Positions 28,070-35,069 of a DNA stretch of 64,000 bases are shown here, piece after piece. The stretch comes from Abditibacteriaceae bacterium. Lineage in GTDB: Bacteria > Armatimonadota > Abditibacteriia > Abditibacteriales > Abditibacteriaceae. The notes beneath the pieces were generated by a model. That model was not told where the DNA came from. It saw only the letters and a program-made list of their open reading frames with translations, and searched no databases. How positions within the stretch are numbered: the stretch's first letter is position 1; every line of letters begins with the position of its first letter. Location of the stretch: positions 62,001-126,000 of the forward strand of contig JAFAZH010000032.1 of assembly GCA_019239895.1 (NCBI GenBank). Direction: 5' to 3'. Position numbers and translations under genes: made by a program.

Positions 28070-28227
28070 TCTCACGCAGAGACGCGGAGGGCGCAGAGAG
28101 TTAAAAGAGGATAGAGAATCGAAGATAGAGGATCGTAGGGGCTAAGCCGAGGGCAGTCTCATTTCGTTGACAGCGATCCTCGATTCTCCATCTTCCATCC
28201 TCGTTCCCACCGCGTCTCTGCGTGAGA
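28070..28227. repeat. Inverted repeat, 'CACGCAGAGACGC' family (copy 1)
   Basis: Perfect 18-bp arms TCTCACGCAGAGACGCGG (28070-28087) and its inverse (28210-28227). Further inverted segments lie inside (GATAGAGAATCGA near 28110 against TCGATTCTCCATC near 28182). It fills the gap between the creatininase-family gene and the trans-sulfuration enzyme. Confidence 0.88.
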
Positions 28228-28238
28228 TAATAGAATAC

Positions 28239-29405
28239 ATGCAAGAACGCCAGCTTGAAACAGAACTGATCCATCGTGGTGAAGGCGCTGCCCCACAAGC
28301 CTCGCCGCTGACTACACCGATTTATGAGACCACGACTTTCCTTTTTGAATCGGCAGCCGAAGTGCGGCAGTTTGCCGAGGGTAAATCGGACAAGTTTCTC
28401 TATTCCCGCTATGGCAACCCGACCGTGGCCGCCGTGGAATCAAAGTTAGCCGCCCTCGAAAGAGCCGAAGCCGCCATTGTTTTTAGCTCCGGCAATGCCG
28501 CCACTGCCTGCACCGTGATGGCCCTGGCGCAAGCGGGTGATGAAGTTTTGTGCAGTGCCGCTGTCTATGGCGGGACATTTCATCTGCTCAAAGACTTGCT
28601 GGCGCAGTTTGGCATCACTATCCGCTTTATCACCCTCGAAGAACTTAATGATGCCCAGACATCCATCAGCGACCGCACCCGCGCGCTCTGGTTTGAGACG
28701 CCGACCAATCCGACGCTGCGCTGTGTAGATATTCGAGCGGTGGCAGCGGCTTGTCGGGCGCGTGGCATTATCTCAGTTCTGGATAACACTTTTGCCAGCC
28801 CCATCAACCAGCAGCCGCTAACCCTTGGCGTTGATCTCGTGATGCACAGTGCCACCAAATACCTCAATGGGCATAGCGATGTCACCGCAGGCGCAGTGGC
28901 CGGGCCGCGAGAAATCGTAGATAAGGTCAACCGGGTGCGCCGGATGCTCGGCCCCATGCTTGACCCGGCAGCGGCTTATGCTTTGGGGCGCGGCATAAAA
29001 ACCCTGGCCGTGCGCGTCGAGCGCCAGAATGCCAACGCCCTGGCCCTCGCTCGTGCCTTAGAAAAGGATAAACGGGTGCAAGCAGTGCATTATCCGGGCT
29101 TAGAATCGCATCCTGACCACGCTGTAGCTAAGGCGCAAATGAGCGGCTTTGGCGGCATGGTGTGCATAGATGTCGGCAGCCTGGAACGCGCGGAGCAGTG
29201 CTTCGACCGTTTGCAGGTATTCCAACGCGCCGCCAGCCTGGGTGGAGTCGAAAGCCTGTGCAGCTTGCCCGTTTTAACTTCGCACTGGGGATATACAGAG
29301 GAGGCGTTAGCGCGGGCTGGTGTCACCCCCGGTATGATGCGCTTTTCGGTCGGCTTAGAAAATGTGAACGATTTAATTGCTGATCTGCAGCAGGCTTTAA
29401 GTTAA
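28239..29405 (+). CDS. Trans-sulfuration family PLP-dependent enzyme
   Basis: 388-residue Cys/Met metabolism PLP enzyme (cystathionine gamma-synthase, cystathionine gamma-lyase, methionine gamma-lyase or O-acetylhomoserine sulfhydrylase class). PLP Lys207 lies in MHSATKYLNGHSD. Other motifs are YSRYGNPT, FSSGNAATA, FETPTNPTLRCVD, LDNTFASP and SLGGVESLCSLP. The longer frame from 28167 starts inside the repeat; ATG 28239 gives the family-typical start (MQERQLETELIHRGE). Which reaction it performs cannot be fixed from sequence alone; a small zinc-ribbon gene follows 17 bases later. Confidence 0.9.
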   Translation: MQERQLETELIHRGEGAAPQASPLTTPIYETTTFLFESAAEVRQFAEGKSDKFLYSRYGNPTVAAVESKLAALERAEAAIVFSSGNAATACTVMALAQAGDEVLCSAAVYGGTFHLLKDLLAQFGITIRFITLEELNDAQTSISDRTRALWFETPTNPTLRCVDIRAVAAACRARGIISVLDNTFASPINQQPLTLGVDLVMHSATKYLNGHSDVTAGAVAGPREIVDKVNRVRRMLGPMLDPAAAYALGRGIKTLAVRVERQNANALALARALEKDKRVQAVHYPGLESHPDHAVAKAQMSGFGGMVCIDVGSLERAEQCFDRLQVFQRAASLGGVESLCSLPVLTSHWGYTEEALARAGVTPGMMRFSVGLENVNDLIADLQQALS

Positions 29406-29422
29406 TTTCTACAGGTTCCAAA

Positions 29423-29716
29423 ATGTATTGCCCGCGTTGTGGAGAAGAAATGATAGAGGTTAATGGACACTTAACCTGCTTACGCGGAGAGATGGGCTTA
29501 AGCCAGGTTATGCGGGCAGTATTAGAGAAACGCTTTCCGCAGCAAGTACGCCCTGAAGTCGAAACAGACTTTAAGTTAGGGTGGTATTGCCCAGGCTGCG
29601 GCATCCCCTTAGATTCACAGCATGAATGTAGTCATTGCGGTAAATCAATTAAGGGGATCATGTATCCTTTAGTAGAGTTCCATCCTCACAAAAACGAACA
29701 AGGTGTTTGGCGGTAA
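29423..29716 (+). CDS. Small zinc-ribbon protein
   Basis: 97 residues, not assigned to a family. N-terminal C-x2-C (MYCPRCGEEM) with a third Cys in HLTCLRGEMG gives an incomplete ribbon. The C-terminal half has a second set, WYCPGCGIPL and HECSHCGKSI, which can form a complete Cys4 site. A GLSQVMRAVLEKRFP helix joins them. It starts 17 bases after the trans-sulfuration gene with AGG upstream, so it may be co-transcribed. A metal-binding regulatory or structural role is likely, but nothing specific can be claimed. Confidence 0.75.
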   Translation: MYCPRCGEEMIEVNGHLTCLRGEMGLSQVMRAVLEKRFPQQVRPEVETDFKLGWYCPGCGIPLDSQHECSHCGKSIKGIMYPLVEFHPHKNEQGVWR

Positions 29717-29772
29717 CTGTCAATTGATGAGGCGTCATTAGGTAATTGCTTAAATGTAATTGGAGATAAACA

Positions 29773-30579
29773 ATGGAATTTATAGAGAATGAAGTCAAAG
29801 AAGTTGGGCCTGGCGTGTGGATTCGGGTGGCGGTAGACAACATTAGTTGGTGCGACTTAGGCAATGCTGGCGTGGTGATAGATGCCCTGGAAGACCCGGA
29901 GCAGGCGGATGTGGTGCGCGGTCTGGTGAAAGAGACAACGGGACAGGACATCAAGTGGGTCATCAATACGCACTGGGATAAAGACCATATCGCGTGCAAC
30001 CCGCAGTGGCGGCGTGAGGGAGCCACTGTGATTGCCCACCAATTCTGCGCTGCGGCGGCGGGCGCGTGGGAAGGGCGGCCCGATATTTCCTTCTCCGATC
30101 ATGCGGTGCTGCGTGGCACTGACGACAAGCGCATTCAGATGCACTGGATGGGCGGCACGCACACGGCCTGGGACACGATTCTCTATCTATCGCACGCCAA
30201 GGTGTTGCACATTGCTGACCTGTTTGGCTGGGGCTTGATTCCCTGCCAGCCCACGCCGCGTAAAATCGCCCGCCTGCGAGAGGTGCTGTCCGAGATTCTG
30301 GTATTTGATGCCGATGTGGTGATTTGTGGTCATGGCCCCACGGCGACCATCGGCCATATTCGGCGCTTTCTGGAATACTTCGACGACATGCTCGAATTTG
30401 TGACTCCCTTAGCTGCTGAAGGTAAATCGGTGGAAGAGATTGAAGAGCAAGTGCCCGCCCCGGAAGACATGCACGATTGGTGGCGTTTTACCGACTGGAA
30501 GCATAAAAAGAACATAGAATTAATCTCAACCTTCAGCTTAGAAGGGCGGGGAGAAGTTGAGGCAGCCCAGGCTACGTAA
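29773..30579 (+). CDS. Metallo-beta-lactamase-fold protein with altered HxDxDH motif
   Basis: 268 residues. It has the MBL fold: the first metal motif is NTHWDKDHIACN, then GGTHTAWDTILYL, then HIADLFGWGLIP (metal-bridging Asp) and a C-terminal VVICGHGP (last His). In the canonical HxHxDH the second His is replaced by Asp69 (H67-W-D69-K-D71-H72), so one metal site has changed ligands. GGAG lies nine bases before ATG 29773. It is probably a hydrolase of unknown substrate. A short relay with the preceding zinc-ribbon gene (56-base gap) is possible. Confidence 0.82.
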   Translation: MEFIENEVKEVGPGVWIRVAVDNISWCDLGNAGVVIDALEDPEQADVVRGLVKETTGQDIKWVINTHWDKDHIACNPQWRREGATVIAHQFCAAAAGAWEGRPDISFSDHAVLRGTDDKRIQMHWMGGTHTAWDTILYLSHAKVLHIADLFGWGLIPCQPTPRKIARLREVLSEILVFDADVVICGHGPTATIGHIRRFLEYFDDMLEFVTPLAAEGKSVEEIEEQVPAPEDMHDWWRFTDWKHKKNIELISTFSLEGRGEVEAAQAT

Positions 30580-30647
30580 GCGGATTGATTGGGAAAGGCA
30601 ATGCACTAAAGAAGCTTAGGGTTAAATCCGACTGTTATAAAAATCTA

Positions 30648-30734
30648 AGAGCGACCAGCGTCGGGCAGGGGTGTAGCGAATTAAAGGGGAGAAGGGCGGG
30701 GAGATAGAGGATAAAGGGGCACGCTGGTCGCTCT
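30648..30734. repeat. Inverted repeat with 14-bp perfect arms
   Basis: AGAGCGACCAGCGT at 30648-30661 and its exact inverse at 30721-30734, enclosing a purine-rich segment (GGGGAGAAGGGCGGGGAG). It lies 68 bases after the MBL-fold gene and before the pilin promoter, and may end that transcript. It is not seen elsewhere in the window. Confidence 0.7.
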
Positions 30735-30798
30735 CGATTCACTGCGCTTTCTGATAAGGATTGTAACCCTCACACATTAAGGGCATATTTCACAAGCG

Positions 30799-30859
30799 TA
30801 AAATTTTATAGCGGAAATTTTAAATTCCTCTTGTCGCTGCTACACCGGGCATGTATAAT
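30799..30859 (+). promoter_or_regulatory. Strong sigma-70 promoter with upstream AT-rich inverted repeat, for the Flp pilin
   Basis: -35 TTGTCG at 30831-30836, a 17-base spacer, and a perfect -10 TATAAT at 30854-30859. Just upstream lies an AT-rich inverted repeat (TAAAATTT 30799-30806, AAATTTTA 30815-30822) that could be an operator or UP element. Predicted transcription start is near 30866, which gives a ~237-base leader before the pilin ATG. Confidence 0.75.
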
Positions 30860-30875
30860 GTTTTTCATTCCACGA

Positions 30876-30952
30876 GATAGTAGGTAATGGGGTAGGGGAG
30901 GCGGGTGATAACCTTATCACCCGCTTTGGCGTCTGTGGCCCATTCTGCTATC
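30876..30952 (+). ncRNA. Structured 5' leader of the Flp pilin transcript, or a small RNA
   Basis: Nested pairing: GATAG (30876-30880) with CTATC (30948-30952), ATGGG (30887-30891) with CCCAT (30939-30943), and a strong central hairpin GCGGGTGATA/TATCACCCGC (30901-30910 with 30915-30924). It begins about ten bases after the predicted transcription start. It does not show the conserved loops of a c-di-GMP riboswitch or any other class I recognise. The rest of the leader up to 31102 contains no open frame of note. Confidence 0.5.
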
Positions 30953-31102
30953 AACTACACCCCCACAAATCCTCACTAACTATGTTTCCGGTGTTAATTA
31001 CAACACATCAAGAGCTGCCACAAGCCAATAGGCAATTCTGTTGCAATATAAGTTGATGTTGCAGGAAATGACATCACTTATCAAATGTGAGGAGCAAAGA
31101 AA

Positions 31103-31267
31103 ATGATTAAACGTTTTGTAATGGAAGAGGAAGGACAGACACTCGTTGAGTATGGCTTGCTGATTTCCTTAATTGCGCTGGTCGTTATCGCCGTACTGAC
31201 GATTATGGGTTCCAAGCTCAAGGGTGGCTTTAGCACCGCCGCTAACTCCATCACCACCACCACCTAA
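31103..31267 (+). CDS. Flp-family type IVb pilin (54 residues)
   Basis: Short pilin precursor: MIKRFVMEEEG then QTLVEYGLLISLIALVVIA. The cleavage site after Gly11, the Glu-Tyr pair in the mature N-terminus (TLVEYGLL) and the single hydrophobic helix are the marks of Flp pilins exported by Tad systems. The mature protein would be 43 residues, ending in a Thr run. GTGAGGAG at 31087-31094 is a strong ribosome binding site. No Tad assembly gene or prepilin peptidase is nearby, so this is an isolated pilin unit with its own promoter, leader and terminator. Confidence 0.92.
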   Translation: MIKRFVMEEEGQTLVEYGLLISLIALVVIAVLTIMGSKLKGGFSTAANSITTTT

Positions 31268-31282
31268 GAAAACCCGGACATG

Positions 31283-31320
31283 AATAAGGGCATCAGCCGA
31301 TAAAAGCTGATGCCCTTATT
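31283..31320 (+). terminator. Intrinsic terminator after the Flp pilin gene
   Basis: Perfect 15-bp stem (AATAAGGGCATCAGC at 31283-31297 and its inverse at 31306-31320) with an eight-base loop, followed by GTGTTTTGTG. It starts 15 bases after the pilin stop codon. Confidence 0.88.
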
Positions 31321-31373
31321 GTGTTTTGTGGGGAAGGCTGGGCAGCTATTGTCTAGAAGAAAGGAGGGTCGGT

Positions 31374-31619
31374 TTAAGATGGTCCACTGCGCTTGCGATA
31401 GCCATACTGTTTGCCTTCGGAAGCACGGAGTTTGGCCTGAGAAGTTTCGAGTTTCGTGATGTAAGCGTCTATTCTATGGCGCAATGAGTCGAGGCTATCG
31501 CCAATAGCATCTAATTGAGCCTGAGAACTTGTCACGCCCCCGGGGGATTTGGGTTGAGCCGCACTATCCGATTGGAGTCGGGGATTCGGTGTTTGTGGTT
31601 GGTGAAGAGTATGAGGCAT
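31374..31619 (-). CDS. Small hypothetical protein with C-terminal coiled coil
   Basis: 81 residues from ATG 31619 (MPHTLHQPQTPNPRLQ), chosen because AAGGAAAG lies just upstream; a longer frame would overlap the SDR gene. The N-terminal ~35 residues are Pro/Gln/Ser-rich and probably disordered. Residues ~36-70 are a likely coiled coil (LDAIGDSLDSLRHRIDAYI). The C-terminus is basic (YGYRKRSGPS). No family recognised. Confidence 0.55.
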   Translation of the reverse strand: MPHTLHQPQTPNPRLQSDSAAQPKSPGGVTSSQAQLDAIGDSLDSLRHRIDAYITKLETSQAKLRASEGKQYGYRKRSGPS

Positions 31620-31798
31620 AATACTTTCCTTATAGTTGCTTCCATTATAACACAGAGTCTTAAAGAGCAAACACAAATTTTGAAAATAATATTCTGCCTC
31701 GTGGTTGAGCCTGCGGCTAGGACACAAAACTGGGATTTTATAGTCAGCCCGCTCCTTCCTGGGGTGGGCCTGCGTCACTAATAAGTCACCGATAAGCC

Positions 31799-32590
31799 TT
31801 AACCGCTCACAGTCCACCCCGCGTCTACGGTCAAAACGTCTCCAGTAATCACACGAGATTCATCGCTCAATAAGAAAAGGGCGGCACGCGCCACATCTTC
31901 GGCATCAATCAAATCTTCCACCAGGGGTTGCTTTTCTTTCATGAACTCTAAAATCTCCGGGTTTTCCTGGGCGCGTTGGCTCATGGGGGTGCGGATCAAG
32001 GATGGTGCAATAACATTAACGCGGATTTTATGTGGCGCATAGTAGGCGGCCATTGATTTACTCATGCCGATAATGGCCCCTTTGCTGGCGGCATAAGCAT
32101 GGGTGGCAAAGAACTTCCGCTGCGGCGAAAAGCCCAGCACGCTGGCCATGTTCAGCACCGTGCCACGTAAGCCGTTATCACTTATCGGCTGCTCCATCAT
32201 CTGCTGGATCACTTCACGGCACATGAAGAACATACTTTTGGCATTGGTATCGAGGGTGATGTCCCAGCCTGCTTCCGTGCATTCATGGATGGGGCCATCA
32301 CCAAAGCGGCGGCCACTGATGCCCGCCACATTGAAAAGCGCATCAATGCGCCCAAACCGGCTAACACAGTGCGGTACCGCTTCTCGCACCGCTGCCTCAT
32401 CGGTTAGTTCAGCGACGTGATAGGCACAAATGCCACCCAATGCCGTGATTTCATCGGCCAGGGCGCGGCAGTTGCTTTCGGTACGGCTGGTAATGAAAAC
32501 TTGCACGCCCGCTTGAGCCGCCAGCTTGCTCGTTGCGGCAGCGATGCCGGTGGAGCCGGTAATGAAATAGACCTTTTGGGGTGTGGTCAT
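31799..32590 (-). CDS. Short-chain dehydrogenase/reductase
   Basis: 263-residue NAD(P)-dependent SDR. The dinucleotide motif is TGSTGIAAATS, a variant of TGxxxGxG. NVAGISG is the NNAG-like motif, Ser lies in NMASVLGFS and the catalytic pair is in YAASKGA. The C-terminus is ITGDVLTVDAGW, typical of the family. Its ATG overlaps the TGA of the upstream Gfo/Idh/MocA gene (ATGA), so the two are translationally coupled and probably act on the same sugar or polyol pathway. The substrate is unknown. Confidence 0.9.
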   Translation of the reverse strand: MTTPQKVYFITGSTGIAAATSKLAAQAGVQVFITSRTESNCRALADEITALGGICAYHVAELTDEAAVREAVPHCVSRFGRIDALFNVAGISGRRFGDGPIHECTEAGWDITLDTNAKSMFFMCREVIQQMMEQPISDNGLRGTVLNMASVLGFSPQRKFFATHAYAASKGAIIGMSKSMAAYYAPHKIRVNVIAPSLIRTPMSQRAQENPEILEFMKEKQPLVEDLIDAEDVARAALFLLSDESRVITGDVLTVDAGWTVSG

Positions 32591-33756
32591 TTGGTAATGG
32601 GCTTTCTGTTGAGTGTGGGCTGGGTGTGTTCTGGCACGGCCCCTTTAGGAAGGGTGCGGACTTTACCGGGCACTTTGCCTTCGCCATCGGTGGCGCTGGC
32701 AATGGCCGCGAAGCATAGTTCCAGGCTGCGCAGGTTGTTGCGTGCGCTGTTATTTGGCTCACGATTTTCTTCAATGGCCGTTAGCAGTTCGCCCATTGTG
32801 CCATGAAAGCCGTCGGGAAACCACGAGCCTTTGAGTTGTGGGTTGCCAAAGCCTTTCTCCGTGTAAACCGTCACCGTCTGCTCGGAAAGGCTGGGGCCAA
32901 TGCTAGTGATGGTGCCCCTGGTGCCTGCCACATAGGTGCGGTCTTCCTGGCCATATTGCACCTGGGCATCGAAGATCAGGCTGGCCTGCCCTCCATCGTA
33001 ATCAATGATGGTTTGGGCCAACATCGGCGGTTTCGCCTGCTGCCCTATCGTGCGATTAACTGAAGCATAAACGCGCTTGACTTTTCTTTCGCCGAAGAAC
33101 TGGCTCACGATGTCGAACCAGTGAATACCGAAATCATAGAATACCAGGTGATGAATCTGCTCAAAGACGGTGCCCATAATCCAGGTGTGATCCCAATGCA
33201 CGGTCAGGTTTGCACTGGTGACATCGCCGATGATGCCGTTAGCAATCGCGTGGCGAATATAACTGTAATGCGGCGACCAACGGCCATTCTGATTGACCGC
33301 TAAATGCACGCCATTCTTCTCGGCCAGGCGCACTAAGCGTTTACCCACATCGAGATCAAGCACAAAGGGCTTTTGACTGAGGACATGCTTGCGCGCCTTG
33401 AGCGCAGCTTCAATGATGGGCACCCGCTCCGGCGGATGGGTAGCGATGTCAACCACTTCAATATCGTCGCGCTTGAGCAGTTCCCGATAGTCGGTATAAA
33501 CCTCAGCCTTGGGATAAAACTCCTGCTGTCTCTGGCGGGCTTTTTCCTCTATCACATCGCAGAGGGCCACCACCTTATACTTAGCCGCTTTATAAGCTGT
33601 CAGGTGACTGGCCGTAATGCCGCCGCAGCCGATGAGCGCGATGTTGGGGCGATAGCTCTTGGGGTCATGTGGCCTGTAATCCAACTTAGGCGCGGCGATG
33701 GGTCGTGTCGGGTTGGCTTTGCTTAAGCCATAGTCATCTTGCTTTTGTTTTGCCAT
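32587..33756 (-). CDS. Gfo/Idh/MocA family oxidoreductase
   Basis: 389 residues. The Rossmann motif follows a ~35-residue N-terminal extension: NIALIGCGGITASHLTAYKAA. The usual EKP active-site motif is QKP here (VLSQKPFVLD). The C-terminal alpha/beta domain has HHLVFYDFGIHWFD. It likely oxidises or reduces a sugar or inositol derivative with NAD(P). It is the first gene of a pair with the SDR (4-base overlap). A second Gfo/Idh/MocA gene lies 28 bases upstream on the same strand, so a three-gene operon is likely. Confidence 0.9.
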   Translation of the reverse strand: MAKQKQDDYGLSKANPTRPIAAPKLDYRPHDPKSYRPNIALIGCGGITASHLTAYKAAKYKVVALCDVIEEKARQRQQEFYPKAEVYTDYRELLKRDDIEVVDIATHPPERVPIIEAALKARKHVLSQKPFVLDLDVGKRLVRLAEKNGVHLAVNQNGRWSPHYSYIRHAIANGIIGDVTSANLTVHWDHTWIMGTVFEQIHHLVFYDFGIHWFDIVSQFFGERKVKRVYASVNRTIGQQAKPPMLAQTIIDYDGGQASLIFDAQVQYGQEDRTYVAGTRGTITSIGPSLSEQTVTVYTEKGFGNPQLKGSWFPDGFHGTMGELLTAIEENREPNNSARNNLRSLELCFAAIASATDGEGKVPGKVRTLPKGAVPEHTQPTLNRKPITK

Positions 33757-33783
33757 AAGAAGTGATGCTTCTAACAGTCTTGT

Positions 33784-34866
33784 TTAACCCACCAGCGGCA
33801 CAGTGCGCTTTTCACGGGCGCTCAATACAGCGGTATCTACAATCTGCTGTCCGATACGACTGAGAGTTGGAGAGAGGGGGCCAGTAACTGGCTCGCCTGT
33901 TTCCAGGACGTGAATGAAATACTCAATGGCACTACGGTAAGGGGCTTTTATCTCATCCACCGGCACCTCATGCGCCTCCGGTTGCTCTTTGGTTTGAACC
34001 TGTATTATCGGCTGGTAATCATAGCTGCTAATGGTGCCCGCTGTGCCCACCACCACAAAGCCGCACTTTGGTTGAGGCTGCAATGTCCAGGGATCAGTAA
34101 AGGTGCCCCAACGCGTCTCATACTTGGAAAGTCCCTTATCATAACGAGCCACCGTGATGCTGTGCTCATCCACTTCCAGGCCGGGCTTTTGGTCTACCAT
34201 TGTGGTGACTTCAAGCGGGGCACGACCACCATGAAACCAAGTGCCCAGCGTCACGCCATAACCGAGGTAATCGAGCAGGGAGCCACCACCGCTTTCTTTT
34301 TGATACCACCAACTCTGCGATTTCTGGCGATTGGCTTCTTCTTCGGTGATCTCGACTTTATCCGCGATATGCCGCAACGGGCCGCGATTGCCATCGTAAT
34401 AATGCACTTCGATGACATCGCCAATAGCCCCTTCATCCATTAAGCGTTTGGTGGTGATGTGCGGTGGATACCAGGCCAAGGGCCAGTTGATGACCATAGT
34501 TTTACCGGTGGCTTCCATTGCGCGAATCATCGTATCGGCATCTTCAAGGGAAGCGGCCATCGGCTTCTCGACCAGAATATGCGTGCCATAGGGCGCGACA
34601 TTCTTAACGTATTCCCCATGCAGCCCGGTCTTCGGGCACAGTAGCACGATATCGGGCTTGGTCTCTTCGAGGCACTGGCGAAAATCGGTATAGCGCCGCT
34701 CCGTGGGAATGTCGAACTTATCAGCCACCGGCCCTACGCGAGCCAGGTCTTCGTCAGCCACGCCAACAATTTCTGCCTGTGGATGCTCATGTGCCAGGCG
34801 CAACAGATCACCCATGTGCATGTGGTCAAAATTAATACCAGCGATTTTCCAGGTAGGTTTGCTCAT
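33784..34866 (-). CDS. Gfo/Idh/MocA family oxidoreductase
   Basis: 360 residues from ATG 34866 (MSKPTWKIAGINFDHMHMGD). It has the NAD-binding N-terminal domain, an intact active-site EKP in LVEKPMAAS, and the C-terminal substrate domain (SGGGSLLDYLGYGVTLGTW). The N-terminal Rossmann glycine motif is atypical: INFDHMHMGDLLRLA replaces GxGxxG, as in a subset of the family. It is upstream of the second Gfo/Idh/MocA and the SDR gene in the same direction. A nearby in-frame ATG at 34875 would add three residues. The substrate is unknown. Confidence 0.88.
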   Translation of the reverse strand: MSKPTWKIAGINFDHMHMGDLLRLAHEHPQAEIVGVADEDLARVGPVADKFDIPTERRYTDFRQCLEETKPDIVLLCPKTGLHGEYVKNVAPYGTHILVEKPMAASLEDADTMIRAMEATGKTMVINWPLAWYPPHITTKRLMDEGAIGDVIEVHYYDGNRGPLRHIADKVEITEEEANRQKSQSWWYQKESGGGSLLDYLGYGVTLGTWFHGGRAPLEVTTMVDQKPGLEVDEHSITVARYDKGLSKYETRWGTFTDPWTLQPQPKCGFVVVGTAGTISSYDYQPIIQVQTKEQPEAHEVPVDEIKAPYRSAIEYFIHVLETGEPVTGPLSPTLSRIGQQIVDTAVLSAREKRTVPLVG

Positions 34867-34912
34867 GGGCGTCATTATAAATCAAATGAGAGTGCTTGGC
34901 ACCGGTCAGACA

Positions 34913-35064
34913 AATCTCACGCAGAGACGCAGAGAGCGCAAAGGAATTTGGAGGAAGATGGAGGATAGAGGATCGCAGTAGCCGCCCTTCTGACTTATCT
35001 TCTATTCCCTATCCTCCATTCTCTTTCTATACTCTTTGCGCTCTCTGCGTCTCTGCGTGAGATT
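34913..35064. repeat. Inverted repeat, 'CACGCAGAGACGC' family (copy 2)
   Basis: Perfect 31-bp arms at 34913-34943 and 35034-35064 (outer core AATCTCACGCAGAGACGCAG). Inner purine/pyrimidine-rich segments (GGAGGATAGAGGAT, ATCCTCCATTC) are also roughly inverted. It ends six bases before the stop of the Gfo/AKR fusion gene. Confidence 0.93.
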
Positions 35065-35069
35065 CGCAT

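Noticed and set aside
30866-31102. c-di-GMP riboswitch in the Flp pilin leader
   Set aside because: The conserved aptamer loop sequences of class I or II were not found, though another type of structured leader is possible.
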